DNA of 64,000 nucleotides from Camellia lanceoleosa. Taxonomy: Eukaryota; Streptophyta; Magnoliopsida; Ericales; Theaceae. The position numbers were made by a program, and so were the translations under genes. Every line of letters begins with the position of its first letter. The first letter of the stretch is position 1. This document shows positions 1 to 10,429 of the stretch, in pieces. The notes under the pieces were generated by a model. It made no database searches, had not been told where the DNA came from, and saw only the letters and a program-made list of their open reading frames with translations. The stretch spans positions 154,572,246 to 154,636,245 of the forward strand of contig CM045763.1 of assembly GCA_025200525.1 (NCBI GenBank), in the 5' to 3' direction.

Positions 1-1470
1 CCATCTACAAGTCTAAGCACCTTCAGAAGTGGTTTTTGAACTTATAATACATTTGTAGCCTTGGTCCAAAAATCTTTACTTTGTATAATTTTTTTCGCTT
101 CTTTTGCATCATCCTTTTTGGACCATTTGCTATGCTTCCACTCTTGAGAATGAAACATATCCTATAAAGTAGTCTTATGTTTAACAATGCTTTCCAAAGT
201 AATGAAATTGGTGGCAAAGAGTGTGATGACAGGACGTAACAACTCTATATCTCATGTGAATCTCTTTATGAAATCAACAACCCAATTAGAGTTGTAAATA
301 AAGTGTGTGATTAGTTTTGCACAATCCAACACCTTTGCCACACTTTTTTTTCTTCCCAATATCCTCTAACATAAGATCAATACAATGAGCAACACATCTT
401 GTCCAATATAGATTCTTTATTTTTTGCATGAGTTTGTAACTAGCTGACTTTATCGCAGCTTAGTTATTAGTTATGATTTGCACAACATATTCTTCTCCAA
501 TTTCATCCACTACTTTGTCCATGAGGCCGAAGTAATAATCAGCTATCCTAGTAGGTATATCAGTTACATCCACAGACTTGTGCAAAGTTGTTCCACGATT
601 GCTATACATAAGAAAATTAACAATGTACTTTCTTGTGGGCCCAGACCATCCACCACACATAATTGTAACACCTCTTTCAGCCCAACTAGATTTATGAGAT
701 TTTATCCAATTTTGTAAAGCTTTATACTCCATTGGTAAATAAACTCCAGTTACCTGTTTAATAATAAATAACAAACACAAACTATTAACAAGCATCATTT
801 ATTTTTAAACATAGAAAGAGTTTTTTCAAACTTTAAGTTAGAGGCTTATTTCATAAGAACTAGGTAGCTTGTTCATTTTCCAACCTCTCTTGTAGTATCC
901 AACATTGGTTCTAGCCATTTAGAGTTAACAACATTAGTAGGCACCAGAGTGAACAATACAAGCTGGCTAACTGCTCTTCCTAATTTTTTTCTTTGCTTCT
1001 TTCAAGAATCTAGAGGAGAGTTTGGATTGTTTGTTGCCTTTGGTCCTATGAAGATCCACATCTATGTCTAATAATTGAACTTCTGGAGAGGATGTATCAA
1101 TCCATTTCTTACCTGTACTAGCCTCACGAACACTATGACTTCGCTGAGCAAACTAGGAGGAGAAGCAGCCTCAATATCACTAGCCCTAATTTGTCGGCCC
1201 ATAACCATTTCTAGGTCCTCTTTATCATTTTCATTATCATCACACTGACTGGCTCTAATTTGTTCTGTCAAGTCCTTTTTCATCTTTCTTTTGTCAAGCC
1301 TTTTGTCCTTGTAATTATTCAAATGATCCATCATTAGTGTCTGAACTTCACCACTAACATTAGCACAAGGTGCTACTTGACATTTCAAATGGGCCAAATG
1401 TTGCTTCAACCTAGTTATACCACCATTTAGCTTTTTTCCACAAAATGTACACCTAATTTTATGCCTAGTA
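1..1470 (-). pseudogene. hAT-type transposase relic (BED zinc finger + DUF659 region), continues off left edge
   Basis: On the reverse strand, read from about 1470 down to 1, the translation starts with a BED-type zinc finger. It shows IRCTFCGKKLNGGITRLKQH, then HLKC a few residues on (about 1460-1375). An acidic linker follows (1068-1409). Then comes a segment with WAERGVTIMCGGWSGPTRK, a LMYSNRGT stretch and a VDVTDIPTRIADYYFGLMDKVV stretch (460-798). Below 460 the relic continues with LEDIGKKKSVAKVLDCAKLI, NSNWVVDF and RPVITLFATNF. This order (BED finger, DUF659, RPxxTxFATNF) is the usual layout of plant hAT transposases and their domesticated relatives. Stops and frame breaks between the segments, for example in the DIELL region near 255, make it non-functional. 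The C-terminal hAT dimerisation region would lie left of the window. Family assignment is firm; the exact ends and any introns are inferred. Confidence 0.8.
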
Positions 1471-1490
1471 TTTTTCTAGTGGAATTCTAA

Positions 1491-1662
1491 GGCCAAGTTT
1501 GGCATATTTGAAAAAAGATAAAAAGTCAAAAAGTCACTATCCTATTTAAGTCACATCATCTTATTTAAGTCACATCACCTCTCTACCACATCACTTCAAA
1601 CCCAACCTATATTTCATAAAAAGTCAAAAAGTACATTTATTTAGAACATCCCAAACAACCCC
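1491..1662. mobile_element. Tourist-like MITE (PIF/Harbinger type), TSD TAA
   Basis: A 172-bp AT-rich element whose ends form imperfect inverted repeats. The left end is GGCCAAGTTTGGC; the right end, read in reverse, is GGGGTTGTTTGGGATG. Each end is followed inward by an AAAAAGTCAAAAAGT-type stretch. It is flanked by TAA on both sides (1488-1490 and 1663-1665), the 3-bp target duplication of PIF/Harbinger elements. It lies just upstream of the hAT transposase relic. A diverged relative is at about 31018-31166. Confidence 0.6.
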
Positions 1663-1665
1663 TAA

Positions 1666-3381
1666 ATTTCCAACCAATATCATCACTTAGAGGTTTTCCA
1701 CTAGAACCACCTTCGTGCTCCATTATAACTTTCAATTATCTATAATAACAGTTTTCAATTGACAAATATTGTAATTCTAATTTAGTTAGTAACAATAATA
1801 CATTTAAAATAAAAAAAATCTGAAATATTAAACCTCTTTGCTTAAAAACAAAAAATAAAAATCTAAATCTTAAGCATTTACACCAAAGCAGACATAAATA
1901 AAAAAAACAAACAAAAAAAAAACATAGTACAAAAACATAGCACCAAAAAAAAAAAAAAAACAATGAACCATCACAAACATTTCCACTAACCTTGTTTGTG
2001 GATCCAAGCTTTTGACAGATGAAGATCTTGATTTCAATATTTATTTTTCTTATTTTTTTTTCTCTTGCTCAATTGAGAATATATATATATATGTTAATAT
2101 AAACAGATGTATAGGTGTATAAACAAAAGAAAAATAGTGGCTTAAAAAGGCAATTACGAAACATAAAAACAGAAAAACAAAAAAAAAAAAAAAATATTGA
2201 AATACGAAACAGAAATAGTAACAAGCTTGCAAGTTGCATATAGGTTCTGTGCTTGCTTGCCCACTTTTATTAAAGCTCCACCCAAGAATATAGTGGTTGG
2301 TTACAATAAATAGTCCAGTAGAAGAAAATAAACCAACAAACATAGAATCCAAGAGAATTGAAGAAATATTGATGTGTGTTAACAAGAGAGGTTGGTCTGG
2401 TTTCTGACTAACCCAACAACTCAGGGAGAACAATAGAACAACAACAACAAGAAAACAGAAATAGAAATAGAAACAGAGCATAAAACAGAGCACTACAACA
2501 ACAAACCAAAGCACAACAACACAAATTACAGCTTGCAAGTTGCAACTCAAGGAGACAAACCTTCTTTGAAGAAGCTTGAAGCTTGAAGCTTGAAGTGAAC
2601 TTCACGCAGCCTAAAGAATGAAGCTTAGATATATGGAGCCAAGCCACAAAGAAGTTTGATTGTGAAATGTGAACTGCAAATCTATAATTGGTATCAAATT
2701 TATGGTCTGTAAAAGTGTGAAATTGCTTGAAGAAGACAAAGCACTTGAAGTGAAAGATCTGAGTGAGTGATGTACATGTATGTGATGGGTTATTCCTTTC
2801 TTTTCTGCAATTGCTTTTTCTTTTGCAGGTTCTTTGCTCTAATTTCATATGTACCGACGATTATTTTTGCTTTTGCAAGAGGTTCTCTGCTCCAATTTCA
2901 TCCGTATTGGCAATGGCAAATCTATATCGGAAGTGTATCACTCCATGTATCGGATTAAGGTTGATACGTACCGGGACTCGGATGATATAGCTATAAATTT
3001 TAGTCTCACCAATATATCAGTCCAGATCTGAATCAGCACTCTAATTTTCCAGTACGAATTGGTCGGTACGAATATTTAGAACTATGAGGAGATTTTAACC
3101 AAATCTTCTTTTTTATTAAGTGGACAAATATAAGTAGTTCTGCAGTTTTAATGAAAGCCTTTGACCAAAGTCGTATTACACAATTTGTTAACAATTCTCA
3201 TTTTTTTTCTTCTTTTTCTTCTTGATTTTGAGTTTTTGTTACTCACTTATGATTGATTTTTTTTTGTTTGCAAGGTTTGAGTTTGTATTGGTCTCCTATA
3301 TAAGTCGAAGGATTTCAAATCTACCATGTTCTTCGATTATTACTTTGAATAAGAATGCTGCTTTTTGGGTAAGAGTGTACT
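1666..3381. other. AT-rich intergenic stretch, no gene recognised
   Basis: I see no credible gene here. The stretch holds A-rich tracts (about 1850-1960 and 2160-2200), a CT/GA-biased block that opens long reverse-strand frames (2050-2850), and a short imperfect duplication around TTTGCAGGTTCTTTGCTC / TTTGCAAGAGGTTCTCTGCTC (about 2820-2905). It may be the 5' untranslated or intronic part of the hAT element to its left, but nothing proves this. Confidence 0.4.
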
Positions 3382-4454
3382 TGTGATACCCCTGTTCCAT
3401 AGTATGCTAATTGGTCCTTAACTTGTGTATGATTATGTGTTTAGCATGATTTTATGTGCCATTTTGTGAATACATGTGATTTTGAAGTTCCATCTGTATA
3501 CCGTAGGAATATCTGTTTGAATAATTTGCTTTGGAAATTAAATTGGGGGCCTTATCGGCCACATAACCTAAAATTAATTGCGCCATTGTGATTAGCGTAA
3601 TTTTTAGAGTCTACGGTGAAGTTTAATTGGAAAATTGATTTGGACCAGATTAAGTTGATTAAATTAAGGAATTAGTGCCCAATTATTCTATATTATTATA
3701 TTATGACTTAGTGGGGCACTATACACTCAAAAATATACCTTCATTGTTATTCCTCTTGGCTGAATAAAACTCAAGAGATAGAGAGGGGAGTCAGCTAGAG
3801 AGAGGAAAAAAGAGGAGAGTTGGGTGTTTGGCTCAAATTTTTGAAGAATTGGAGGATTAACCTCAAGAAATTGCCATAGTTTGGAAGATTGAGCCTCTAG
3901 GTAAGCATTTGGTCTTGAATTCATGAGTTTAAGTTATAATTTTTTATGTCCGAAGCTAATTGATGGTCAAGAGCATGTTTTGAGTTTATTTTGTTGAATT
4001 GGAGGACCATATATGCATGCATGTATGAAATTGTTTGGAACTTGCATAATTGAGCTTGAAATCTATGTAAATTTGTAGTTAAAACTCATGTATGATCACC
4101 ATTGGTGTCATCTATGTTGAGAATGGGAGCTAGACATCACATGCATGTACAATCCATGAGGATAAGAGCTTTGAATGCATGAATGTATATGGTGGAAGGG
4201 AGTTTAGTGCTAATTTGAAACATGCATGTGTTTAATTCTTGAAATTGAGCTCCATGATGATATGTTTTGGCCTTTGCACCATGTTAGTACATAAATATAT
4301 GAAGTTTGAGCCAAAAATCATGAATTGAGACCTTTGAACATCGAATTTGAACTCCAAGAACGATTACGGAATTTCGAAAGTTTGAATGCCGCTTCGGCGA
4401 AAACCGCTTCGAGTGTGAATTTCGTGCTCCCAGCACTTTTTGCAGACTTAATAT

Positions 4455-4592
4455 CCGATCGAGCGGAGTATTTCATGCTCGAGCGGGGGAGCTTTATTGA
4501 CAGGCCTTCCGCTCGAGCGCCAGAATGCACGATCGAGCGTATTTTTCATGCAACCAGTACTTTTGCAGGCCTTAAGGGTCCGCTTGAGTGGG
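4455..4592. repeat. CGCTCGAGCG palindrome cluster in Tekay-like LTR
   Basis: Five near-copies of the 10-bp palindrome CGCTCGAGCG (variants CGATCGAGCG, TGCTCGAGCG, CGCTTGAGTG) within about 135 bp. The same motif forms denser arrays in the LTRs near 32.5, 39.2, 46.9 and 49.5 kb. The CTC-to-CTT variant is what deamination of a methylated CpG would produce. Confidence 0.8.
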
Positions 4593-4854
4593 TAATCCCT
4601 CTGTCTTCTGAAAATCTGGAAATGCATTCTATGTTCTGTTTTCTGTTCTCTTTCACTTCTAATCACTCTTAGGCATACATTGAGCATTGTAATTGAGTTA
4701 GAAATGTGTAGGGTCAAGCTCTGGGGCAAATCCACAAGCCGATCACTGTGAGTAATATCTTAACAAGATATTCGAAATATACTGTTGTCCAATTGTTTAC
4801 ACTTATGTAAGTTTTATAAGTTCATTAGTTTGAATGGCGGACAACGATTGATAT

Positions 4855-5135
4855 AAATAACTGGGCGAAAGGCTGATTAATGCGAATGATTGGGCCAAAG
4901 GCCGATTGATATAAATAATTGGGCCAAAGGCTGATTGATATAAATAATTGGGCCAAAGGCCGATTGATACGAATGATTGGGCCGAAGGCCGATTGACATG
5001 AATGATTGGGCCGAAGGCCGATGGATATGAATGATTGACATGAATGATTGGGCAGAAGGCCGATGGATACGAATGATGGATATAGATGATTGGGCCAAAG
5101 GCTGATGGATATAAATGATTGGGCCGAAGGCCGTT
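4855..5135. repeat. ~29-bp minisatellite in 5' LTR
   Basis: Roughly nine imperfect tandem copies built on ATTGGGCCAAAGGCCGATTG followed by ATATAAAT or ATACGAAT, with GGCCGAAGGCC and GGGCAGAAGG variants. One unit near 5030 appears to have lost its core. It opens reverse-strand frames that I do not regard as genes. Confidence 0.85.
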
Positions 5136-5661
5136 TGCTGTACTGTTTCAATGATTACTTATATATTTTCCTCATTTGATATTATTCACTGGGCATTCGC
5201 TCACGCTCATTCATGTACATGTAGGTGAGCCAAGGGACGTCCAGAACCAGCCCCGGTGAACTTGTGAGAAACAGGTTAAGTTTTGAGGAGTCAGCCCAAA
5301 CGTCTCACGCATGAGACTGTCTTCGCCTTTGATCTTGTTTATAGTTTTGTTATATTGGCGAATATGTTGGTCTACTTTTGTATATAAGACTTGGGTTGAC
5401 TGACTTAAATCTGTATGATCCTGTATGTACAGCGTTTTGTGTTAGCACATATTTTGATGTGAGTTATTAACATATAAATGTTTGGAATGTAATAGGGTGC
5501 ATTTAAGCACGGCTCTATGGACAAAGTTTTTGAATTGCTTCCGTTTGGCCCCTTTATCTCTGATGAGTCTTGATTTATCTGAATTGAGACCGTAGGTAAT
5601 CACACGATTACTGGCTCGTCATGGCCTTAACCCGTAGGGGCGGGTTCGGGTCGTGACAGAG

Positions 5662-5673
5662 TGGTATCAGAGC
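5662..5673 (+). other. Primer-binding site, tRNA-iMet type
   Basis: TGGTATCAGAGC, complementary to the 3' end of plant initiator tRNA-Met, starts three bases after the 5' LTR. It is the expected start point for minus-strand DNA synthesis. Confidence 0.9.
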
Positions 5674-5908
5674 ACGAGTTAATAACTCACACATTTGTCC
5701 AAAAGAGCAATAAACGTCTAGAAAAGATCTAGGATGCATTCATAGTATGAATTTGAAAGTACCAAGTATATGTATAAATGTTTTGATATGAACGACTATG
5801 TGCCATAAGTTCTGACTTGCCTGCATCGTAAATTATCTGGATGTGTATGCTCTTAATATACGCATACTTGTAAATCTTTTGCATGAAATATAATGCAAGT
5901 TTAATCAG

Positions 5909-6728
5909 ATGGTGAGAACAAGAAGTGATGAGTTGGAGGAGTCCTCTACTGCCAGAATAGACAGAATGGAAAGATTGCTACTCTGAAATGGCGAAGCCTT
6001 GAGGCAAAGAACAGAGTGGCAAAGACAACATCCGCCACCTCCACCTCTGGCCCCCCCCTGTGCCAGACAATTAGAACGACGACCGAATCATAGCCCTCAC
6101 CAAAGAGTTCAAGAAAATGAAACCACTACAGTTCCATGGTGGATTAGATCCTCTGAAAGCTGAAGCTTGGGTCCTCGGCATCGAAAAAGTGTTTGAAGTA
6201 TTCCCATGTTCAGAGGCACAGAAAGTACTTCTAGCCACCTTTATGCTAGAGGACGAAGCGAGAAGATGGTGGATGTTGATGCGTAAGAGTTACAAAGATG
6301 TTAATTGGGCAAAGTTTTTAGAAATCTTTTATGACAAGTACTTTTCGCAGTGTGTCTGGGATAGGAAAGTGGTGGAATTTATGGAACTGAAACAAGGTAG
6401 CATGACCGTAGCTGAGTATGAGGCCAAATTCATCGAATTGGCCAGGTTTACGCCACACGTGATTGACACAGATTACAAGAAGGCGTGACATTTTGAAGGT
6501 GGGCTCCGAGGTGATATTTTAGAGAGAGTGAATCTCTTGAAGCTGGGGACTTACATTGGGGTATTACATTGAGCCATAATATCTGAGGCTAATATAGCCA
6601 GACAAACGAAACCCACAACTGATTGGAAGGGCAGTAAAAGACAGGGCTTCTTCTCAAAGAAGAAGTTTTCAAAGAAGCAGAATACGAGCTCCTCGAATAC
6701 TTCTAATTCTTCCCGAGACACAACCCCG
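5909..6728 (+). pseudogene. Gag (N-terminus and capsid) of the Tekay-like element, broken
   Basis: The likely gag start is the ATG at 5909 (MVRTRSDELEESS). That frame stops at a TGA at 5984-5986, and the capsid lies in another frame, so a frameshift lies between them, probably near the C-run at about 6050. The capsid part (6117-6488) shows FHGGLDPLKAEAWVLGIEKV, ARRWWMLM and the segment FLEIFYDKYFSQCVWDRKVV, matching the Retrotrans_gag family that forms the virus-like particle. It ends at a TGA (6486-6488). The same frame continues with HFEGGLRGDILERVN and meets another TGA at 6570-6572. Both TGAs sit where relatives usually have arginine, which fits CGA-to-TGA change. The zinc knuckle follows in the next feature. 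Confidence 0.85.
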
Positions 6729-7664
6729 TTGTGTACCACTTGTGGTAATAGGCATCGTGGGGTTTGCTACCGTGTGACAGGAGCTTGTTTTAATTGTGGT
6801 AAGCAAGGGCACATGGCCAGAGATTGCAAGCAGAACCGTGGAAAATTTGCTGCTAGTTCAACAGCATCAATCCCAAAACCAGGAAATGTTACGAGACCTA
6901 CTCCCACCGGAGATACCGTGAGACAGGGGAGAGTTTTTGCGCTTGCCCCGGGCGATACGTGGAATGCCAGTGCCATTGTCTCAGGTACCATTTCAATATG
7001 TAATCAGGATGCCTTTGTATTAATTGATTCTGGATCAACACACTCATTTGTGACATATACATTTGTATCTAGACTAAAAAGACCCCTAGAGTTATTGCCA
7101 TATTTGTTGTGTGTGTCTGCTCCATCGGGGGAATTTGTGTTATGTGACTATATATATCGGTTTTGTGACATGCATATTGAGGATGCTACCCTATATGTAG
7201 ATTTATTGCCCTTAAACTTTAGACATTTTGATGTAATTCTGGGCATGAATTGGTTGACCAAGTATTGTGCCACCATAGATTGTGCAACAAAAAGGGTTGT
7301 ATTTAAACCACCAGAACAGAAAGAAATTGTGTTTGTGGGTAATGGGGTAGTGCCTCCACCTTATTTGATATCTGCAATGAAAGCATGTAAACTGATTAGG
7401 AAAGGGTGCCAGGGTTATCTGTGCTATGTGTTGACTGAACAACCTGTGAATGTTGAACTCAATGATATACCTATTGTTAGAGAATTCCCAGATGTGTTTC
7501 CAAATGAATTACCGGGGGAATTGGTAGACAGGGAGATAGAATTTACTATTGAGATTGTGCCAGGCACCCAGCCTATTTCTAAAACTCCCTACAGAATGGC
7601 TACTACTGAAATGAAGGAATTGAAAGAACAGTTACAAGACCTACTTGATAAGGGGTTTATCTGA
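6729..7664 (+). pseudogene. Gag zinc knuckle, aspartic protease and start of RT
   Basis: An open stretch of 311 codons in the same frame as the capsid. Residues 20-33 are the nucleic-acid-binding knuckle CFNCGKQGHMARDC (CX2CX4HX4C), preceded by a CX2CX3H cluster. Residues 98-107 carry LIDSGSTHSF, the DSG active site of the retropepsin that cuts the polyprotein. The following segment (FDVILGMNWL) is typical of the Ty3/gypsy protease domain. The last ~60 residues (EFPDVFPNELPGE ... TPYRMA ... LLDKGFI) are the start of reverse transcriptase. The frame stops at TGA 7662-7664, where the family has arginine before PS-SPWGAP. The start at 6729 is only the first ATG after the last stop; the natural product was one polyprotein. 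Confidence 0.88.
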
Positions 7665-8798
7665 CCTAGCACTTCGCCTTGGGGTGCACCAGTGCTGTTT
7701 GTGAAAAAGAAGGATGGTACCTTGCGCCTGTGCATCGACTATCGGGAATTGAATAAAGTAACAGTAAAGAACAAATACCCCCTACCCCGTATTGATGATT
7801 TATTTGACCAGTTGCAGGGATCACAGGTGTTTTCTAAGATTGATTTAAGATCCGGGTATCATTAGTTGAAAGTTAAGGCAGAGGATGTTGACAAAACCGC
7901 CTTCAGAACGAGGTACGGTCATTTTAAGTTTCTTGTTATGCCGTTTGGAGTGACTAATGCTCCAGCAGCATTTATGGACTTAATGAACAAAATTTTTAAA
8001 GCCTACCTTGATGAGTTTGTTGTAGTCTTCATCGATGATATTTTGATATATTCTAAAGATAGACTTGAACATGAATATCACTTGAGAACTATTTTACAAA
8101 TACTTCGGGACATGAAATTATTTGCTAAACTAAAGAAATGTGTGTTTTGGTTGGATGAAGTTGTTTTCTTAGGGCATGTGATCAATAAGGAAGGAATTTC
8201 AGTGGACCTGCAGAAAATAGAGGCAATTGTGAATTGGCCTACACCAACTAATGTGACAGAAGTTCGCAGTTTCATGGGTTTAGCCGGGTATTACAGGAGG
8301 TTTGTGAAGGACTTTTCAAAATTAGCGGTACCTATTACCCAATTGATACGTAAAGGACAACCATTTGAGTGGAACGAAGAAAGAGAATCAGCCTTTCATA
8401 AATTGAAGACGAGATTGACCACTGCACCAATTTTGACATTACCGTCAGGTACGGAGAATTTTGTGATTTTCAGTGATGCATCATATAAGGGTTTGGGTTG
8501 TGTGTTAATGCAGAACGAAAAAGTTGCTGCCTACGCTTCCCAGCAATTGAGGCCACACGAGAAGAATTATCCAACATATGACCTGGAGCTACCCGCAGTT
8601 GTCTTTGCTTTGAAAATCTGGCGGCGTTATTTGTATGGGGCAAAGTGTGAAGTCTACACGGATCATAAGAGCCTGAAATACTTCTTCACGCAGAAAGAGT
8701 TGAATATGCGTCAGAGAAGATGGCTGGAATTGATAAAAGATTACGACCTAGAAATTCAGTATCACCACAGGAAAGCTAATCTGATGGTGATGCCTTGA
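7665..8798 (+). pseudogene. Reverse transcriptase and RNase H, broken
   Basis: Continues RT after the 7662 stop with [19 protein letters not shown] and the [11 protein letters not shown] block. It meets a second stop, TAG at 7863-7865, where a glutamine is expected (YH-Q-LKV). From 7866 it runs open: [11 protein letters not shown], then the catalytic FIDDILIYS (residues 55-63 from 7866), then the connection domain ([15 protein letters not shown]). RNase H follows with [14 protein letters not shown] at residues 201-214 and [11 protein letters not shown]. The frame ends near 8798. The usual ADALSRK junction is split there by a frameshift, and integrase resumes in another frame. Role: copying the element RNA into DNA. 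Dead in this copy. Confidence 0.9.
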
Positions 8799-9619
8799 GC
8801 AGAAAATCAACAGGGGGTATGGCTTGTTTGCTTACCGAACAAAGGGAGATTTTACAAGACTTTGAGAACTCTGAAATTGAAGTGGTGATATGTGAACAGG
8901 GCGGATTGATAGCCGCTATTACGGCCGAACCAGCAATTGTTGATGAAATCAAGCAAAAACAGAAAGAGGATAAGTTCCTCAGGAAGGTAATTGATGAATT
9001 TGAGACAAGTCCAAAAGCAAAATTTGGCATTGAAAATGAAATGTTGAAATTTCGGAATAGAATATGTGTCCCTGATATCTCGGAATTAAAGCAGAGGGTC
9101 TTAGATGAAGCGCACAAATTTGTATTTGCTATACACCCGGGCAACAATAAAATGTACCGGGATTTGAAACAGACCTATTGGTGGCCTAAAATGAAGAAAG
9201 AGATTGCAGGATATGTGTCCAAGTGCCTCCAATGTCAGCAAGTCAAGGCTGAACATCAGAAACCAGGCGGTTTACTTCAACCTCTCCCTATTCCCGAGTG
9301 GAAGTGGGAACATGTGACTATGGATTTTGTCGTTGGCCTACCTCGGACTTCTCGAGGTATGGATTCTGTTTGGGTTTTAGTTGATAGACTGACTAAATCT
9401 GCACATTTTTTGCCCGTCAAAACTACATTTACTACTTATAGATTGGCCACCATTTACATTGATGAGATTGTTCGTTTACACGGTGTTCCAGTATCTATTG
9501 TATTGGATAGAGATCCGAAATTTGTGTCTAGATTGTGGAAGAGTTTGCAGGAAGCTATGGGAACAGAATTGAGGTTCAGTACTGCATTTCACCCACAGAC
9601 AGACGGGCAATCGGAATGA
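8795..9619 (+). pseudogene. Integrase N-terminal and catalytic core
   Basis: In a frame shifted relative to RNase H. It starts with the DALSRK linker and carries the HHCC zinc motif (His107, His114, Cys144, Cys147, in HKFVFAIHPG and CLQC). The catalytic core shows TMDFVVGLP (first Asp, residue 177), VLDRDPKF (second Asp, about residue 238) and HPQTDGQSE (Glu, residue 274), so all three DDE residues are present. It stops at TGA 9617-9619 immediately after that glutamate, at the family's QSER arginine. This fits a CGA-to-TGA change. The TTG-type start is not a real initiation site; the segment belonged to a polyprotein. Confidence 0.9.
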
Positions 9620-10429
9620 ACGATTCAAACTTTGGAAGATATGCTTCACATGTGCGCTTTGGATTTTCAGGGGAGTTGGGAAGATTATTTGCCACTTGTA
9701 AAATTTGCTTATAATAATAGCTTGCACTTCGGCATTGGTATGGCACCATACGAGGCTTTGTATGGTAGGAGGTGTAGATCACCTATTTGTTGGACAGAGG
9801 TCAGGGATAGAGCTTTATTTGGGCCAGAAATTATGCAAGACACTTCTGAAAAGATCAAAACTATTCGGCAAAGGCTCAGAACAGCTCAAGACCGACAGAA
9901 GAATTATGCAGACGTTCGGAGAAGACCTCTCGAGTATGAGGTTGGTGACCATGTGTTCATCTGTGTTTCTCCGATGAAAGGCCAAGTCAGATTTGGGAAA
10001 AAGGGCAAGTTGTCACCCCGTTACATTGGGTCGTTTCAGATTTTGGAGAGGCTTGGTTCAGTTGCTTATAGAGTTGCCTTGCCACCGGGATTTGAGCAAA
10101 TCCATAATGTGTTTCATGTGTCGATGTTGAGGGGTTACCTCCGAGACCCGTTTCATGTGATTGATTACCACCGGGTAGCTATTGATGAAAATATGGAATA
10201 CGCCGAATGGCCAGAACGAATTGTTGATCGGCAGGTGAAACAATTGAGAAGCAAGTCCATCCCAATGGTGAAAGTGGAATGGAAGGAACATTATGGAACG
10301 GAAGCTACATGGGAAAAAGAAGAAGAAATGGGACTATACTATCCACATTTGTTTCCCGATGAAGGTAAATTCAGTTTGGAGGACCAAACTTTCAAAATGG
10401 GGGAAGACTGTGATACCCCTATTCCGTAG
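9620..10429 (+). pseudogene. Integrase C-terminal part with chromodomain
   Basis: Same frame as the integrase core after the stop at 9617. The first ATG is at 9632. It shows YLPLVKFAYNNS, MAPYEALYGRRCRSP and the GPF/Y-type module KLSPRYIGSFQI (residues 127-138). A chromodomain follows (about residues 191-240: EWPERIVDRQVKQLR, VKVEWKEH, TWEKE). Chromodomains in this family steer integration by binding modified histones, often into heterochromatin. The coding frame runs over the purine tract and ends at TAG 10427-10429, about 20 bases inside the 3' LTR. Confidence 0.9.
10395..10408 (+). other. Polypurine tract
   Basis: The purine-rich AAATGGGGGAAGA block lies directly before the right LTR's TGTGATACC. 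This is the expected primer for plus-strand DNA synthesis. It overlaps the end of the pol frame. Confidence 0.75.

Larger units (their letters stand above)
3382..5658 (+). repeat. 5' LTR of the Tekay-like element
   Basis: Runs from TGTGATACC to GTGACA (TG...CA ends). The first ~890 bp are repeated nearly identically at 10409-11300. It contains a short array of CGCTCGAGCG-like palindromes (4455-4590) and a minisatellite (4855-5135). The final ACA is followed by GAG and the primer-binding site. Confidence 0.92.

Noticed and set aside
2050..2848. Long Phe/Cys/Val-rich frames on the reverse strand
   Set aside because: They arise from A-rich low-complexity DNA on the forward strand; no domain is visible.
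5662..5673. tRNA gene at the TGGTATCAGAGC sites (also 34658 and 60948)
   Set aside because: Only the 3'-end complement is present, directly next to LTRs. These are primer-binding sites, not tRNA genes.
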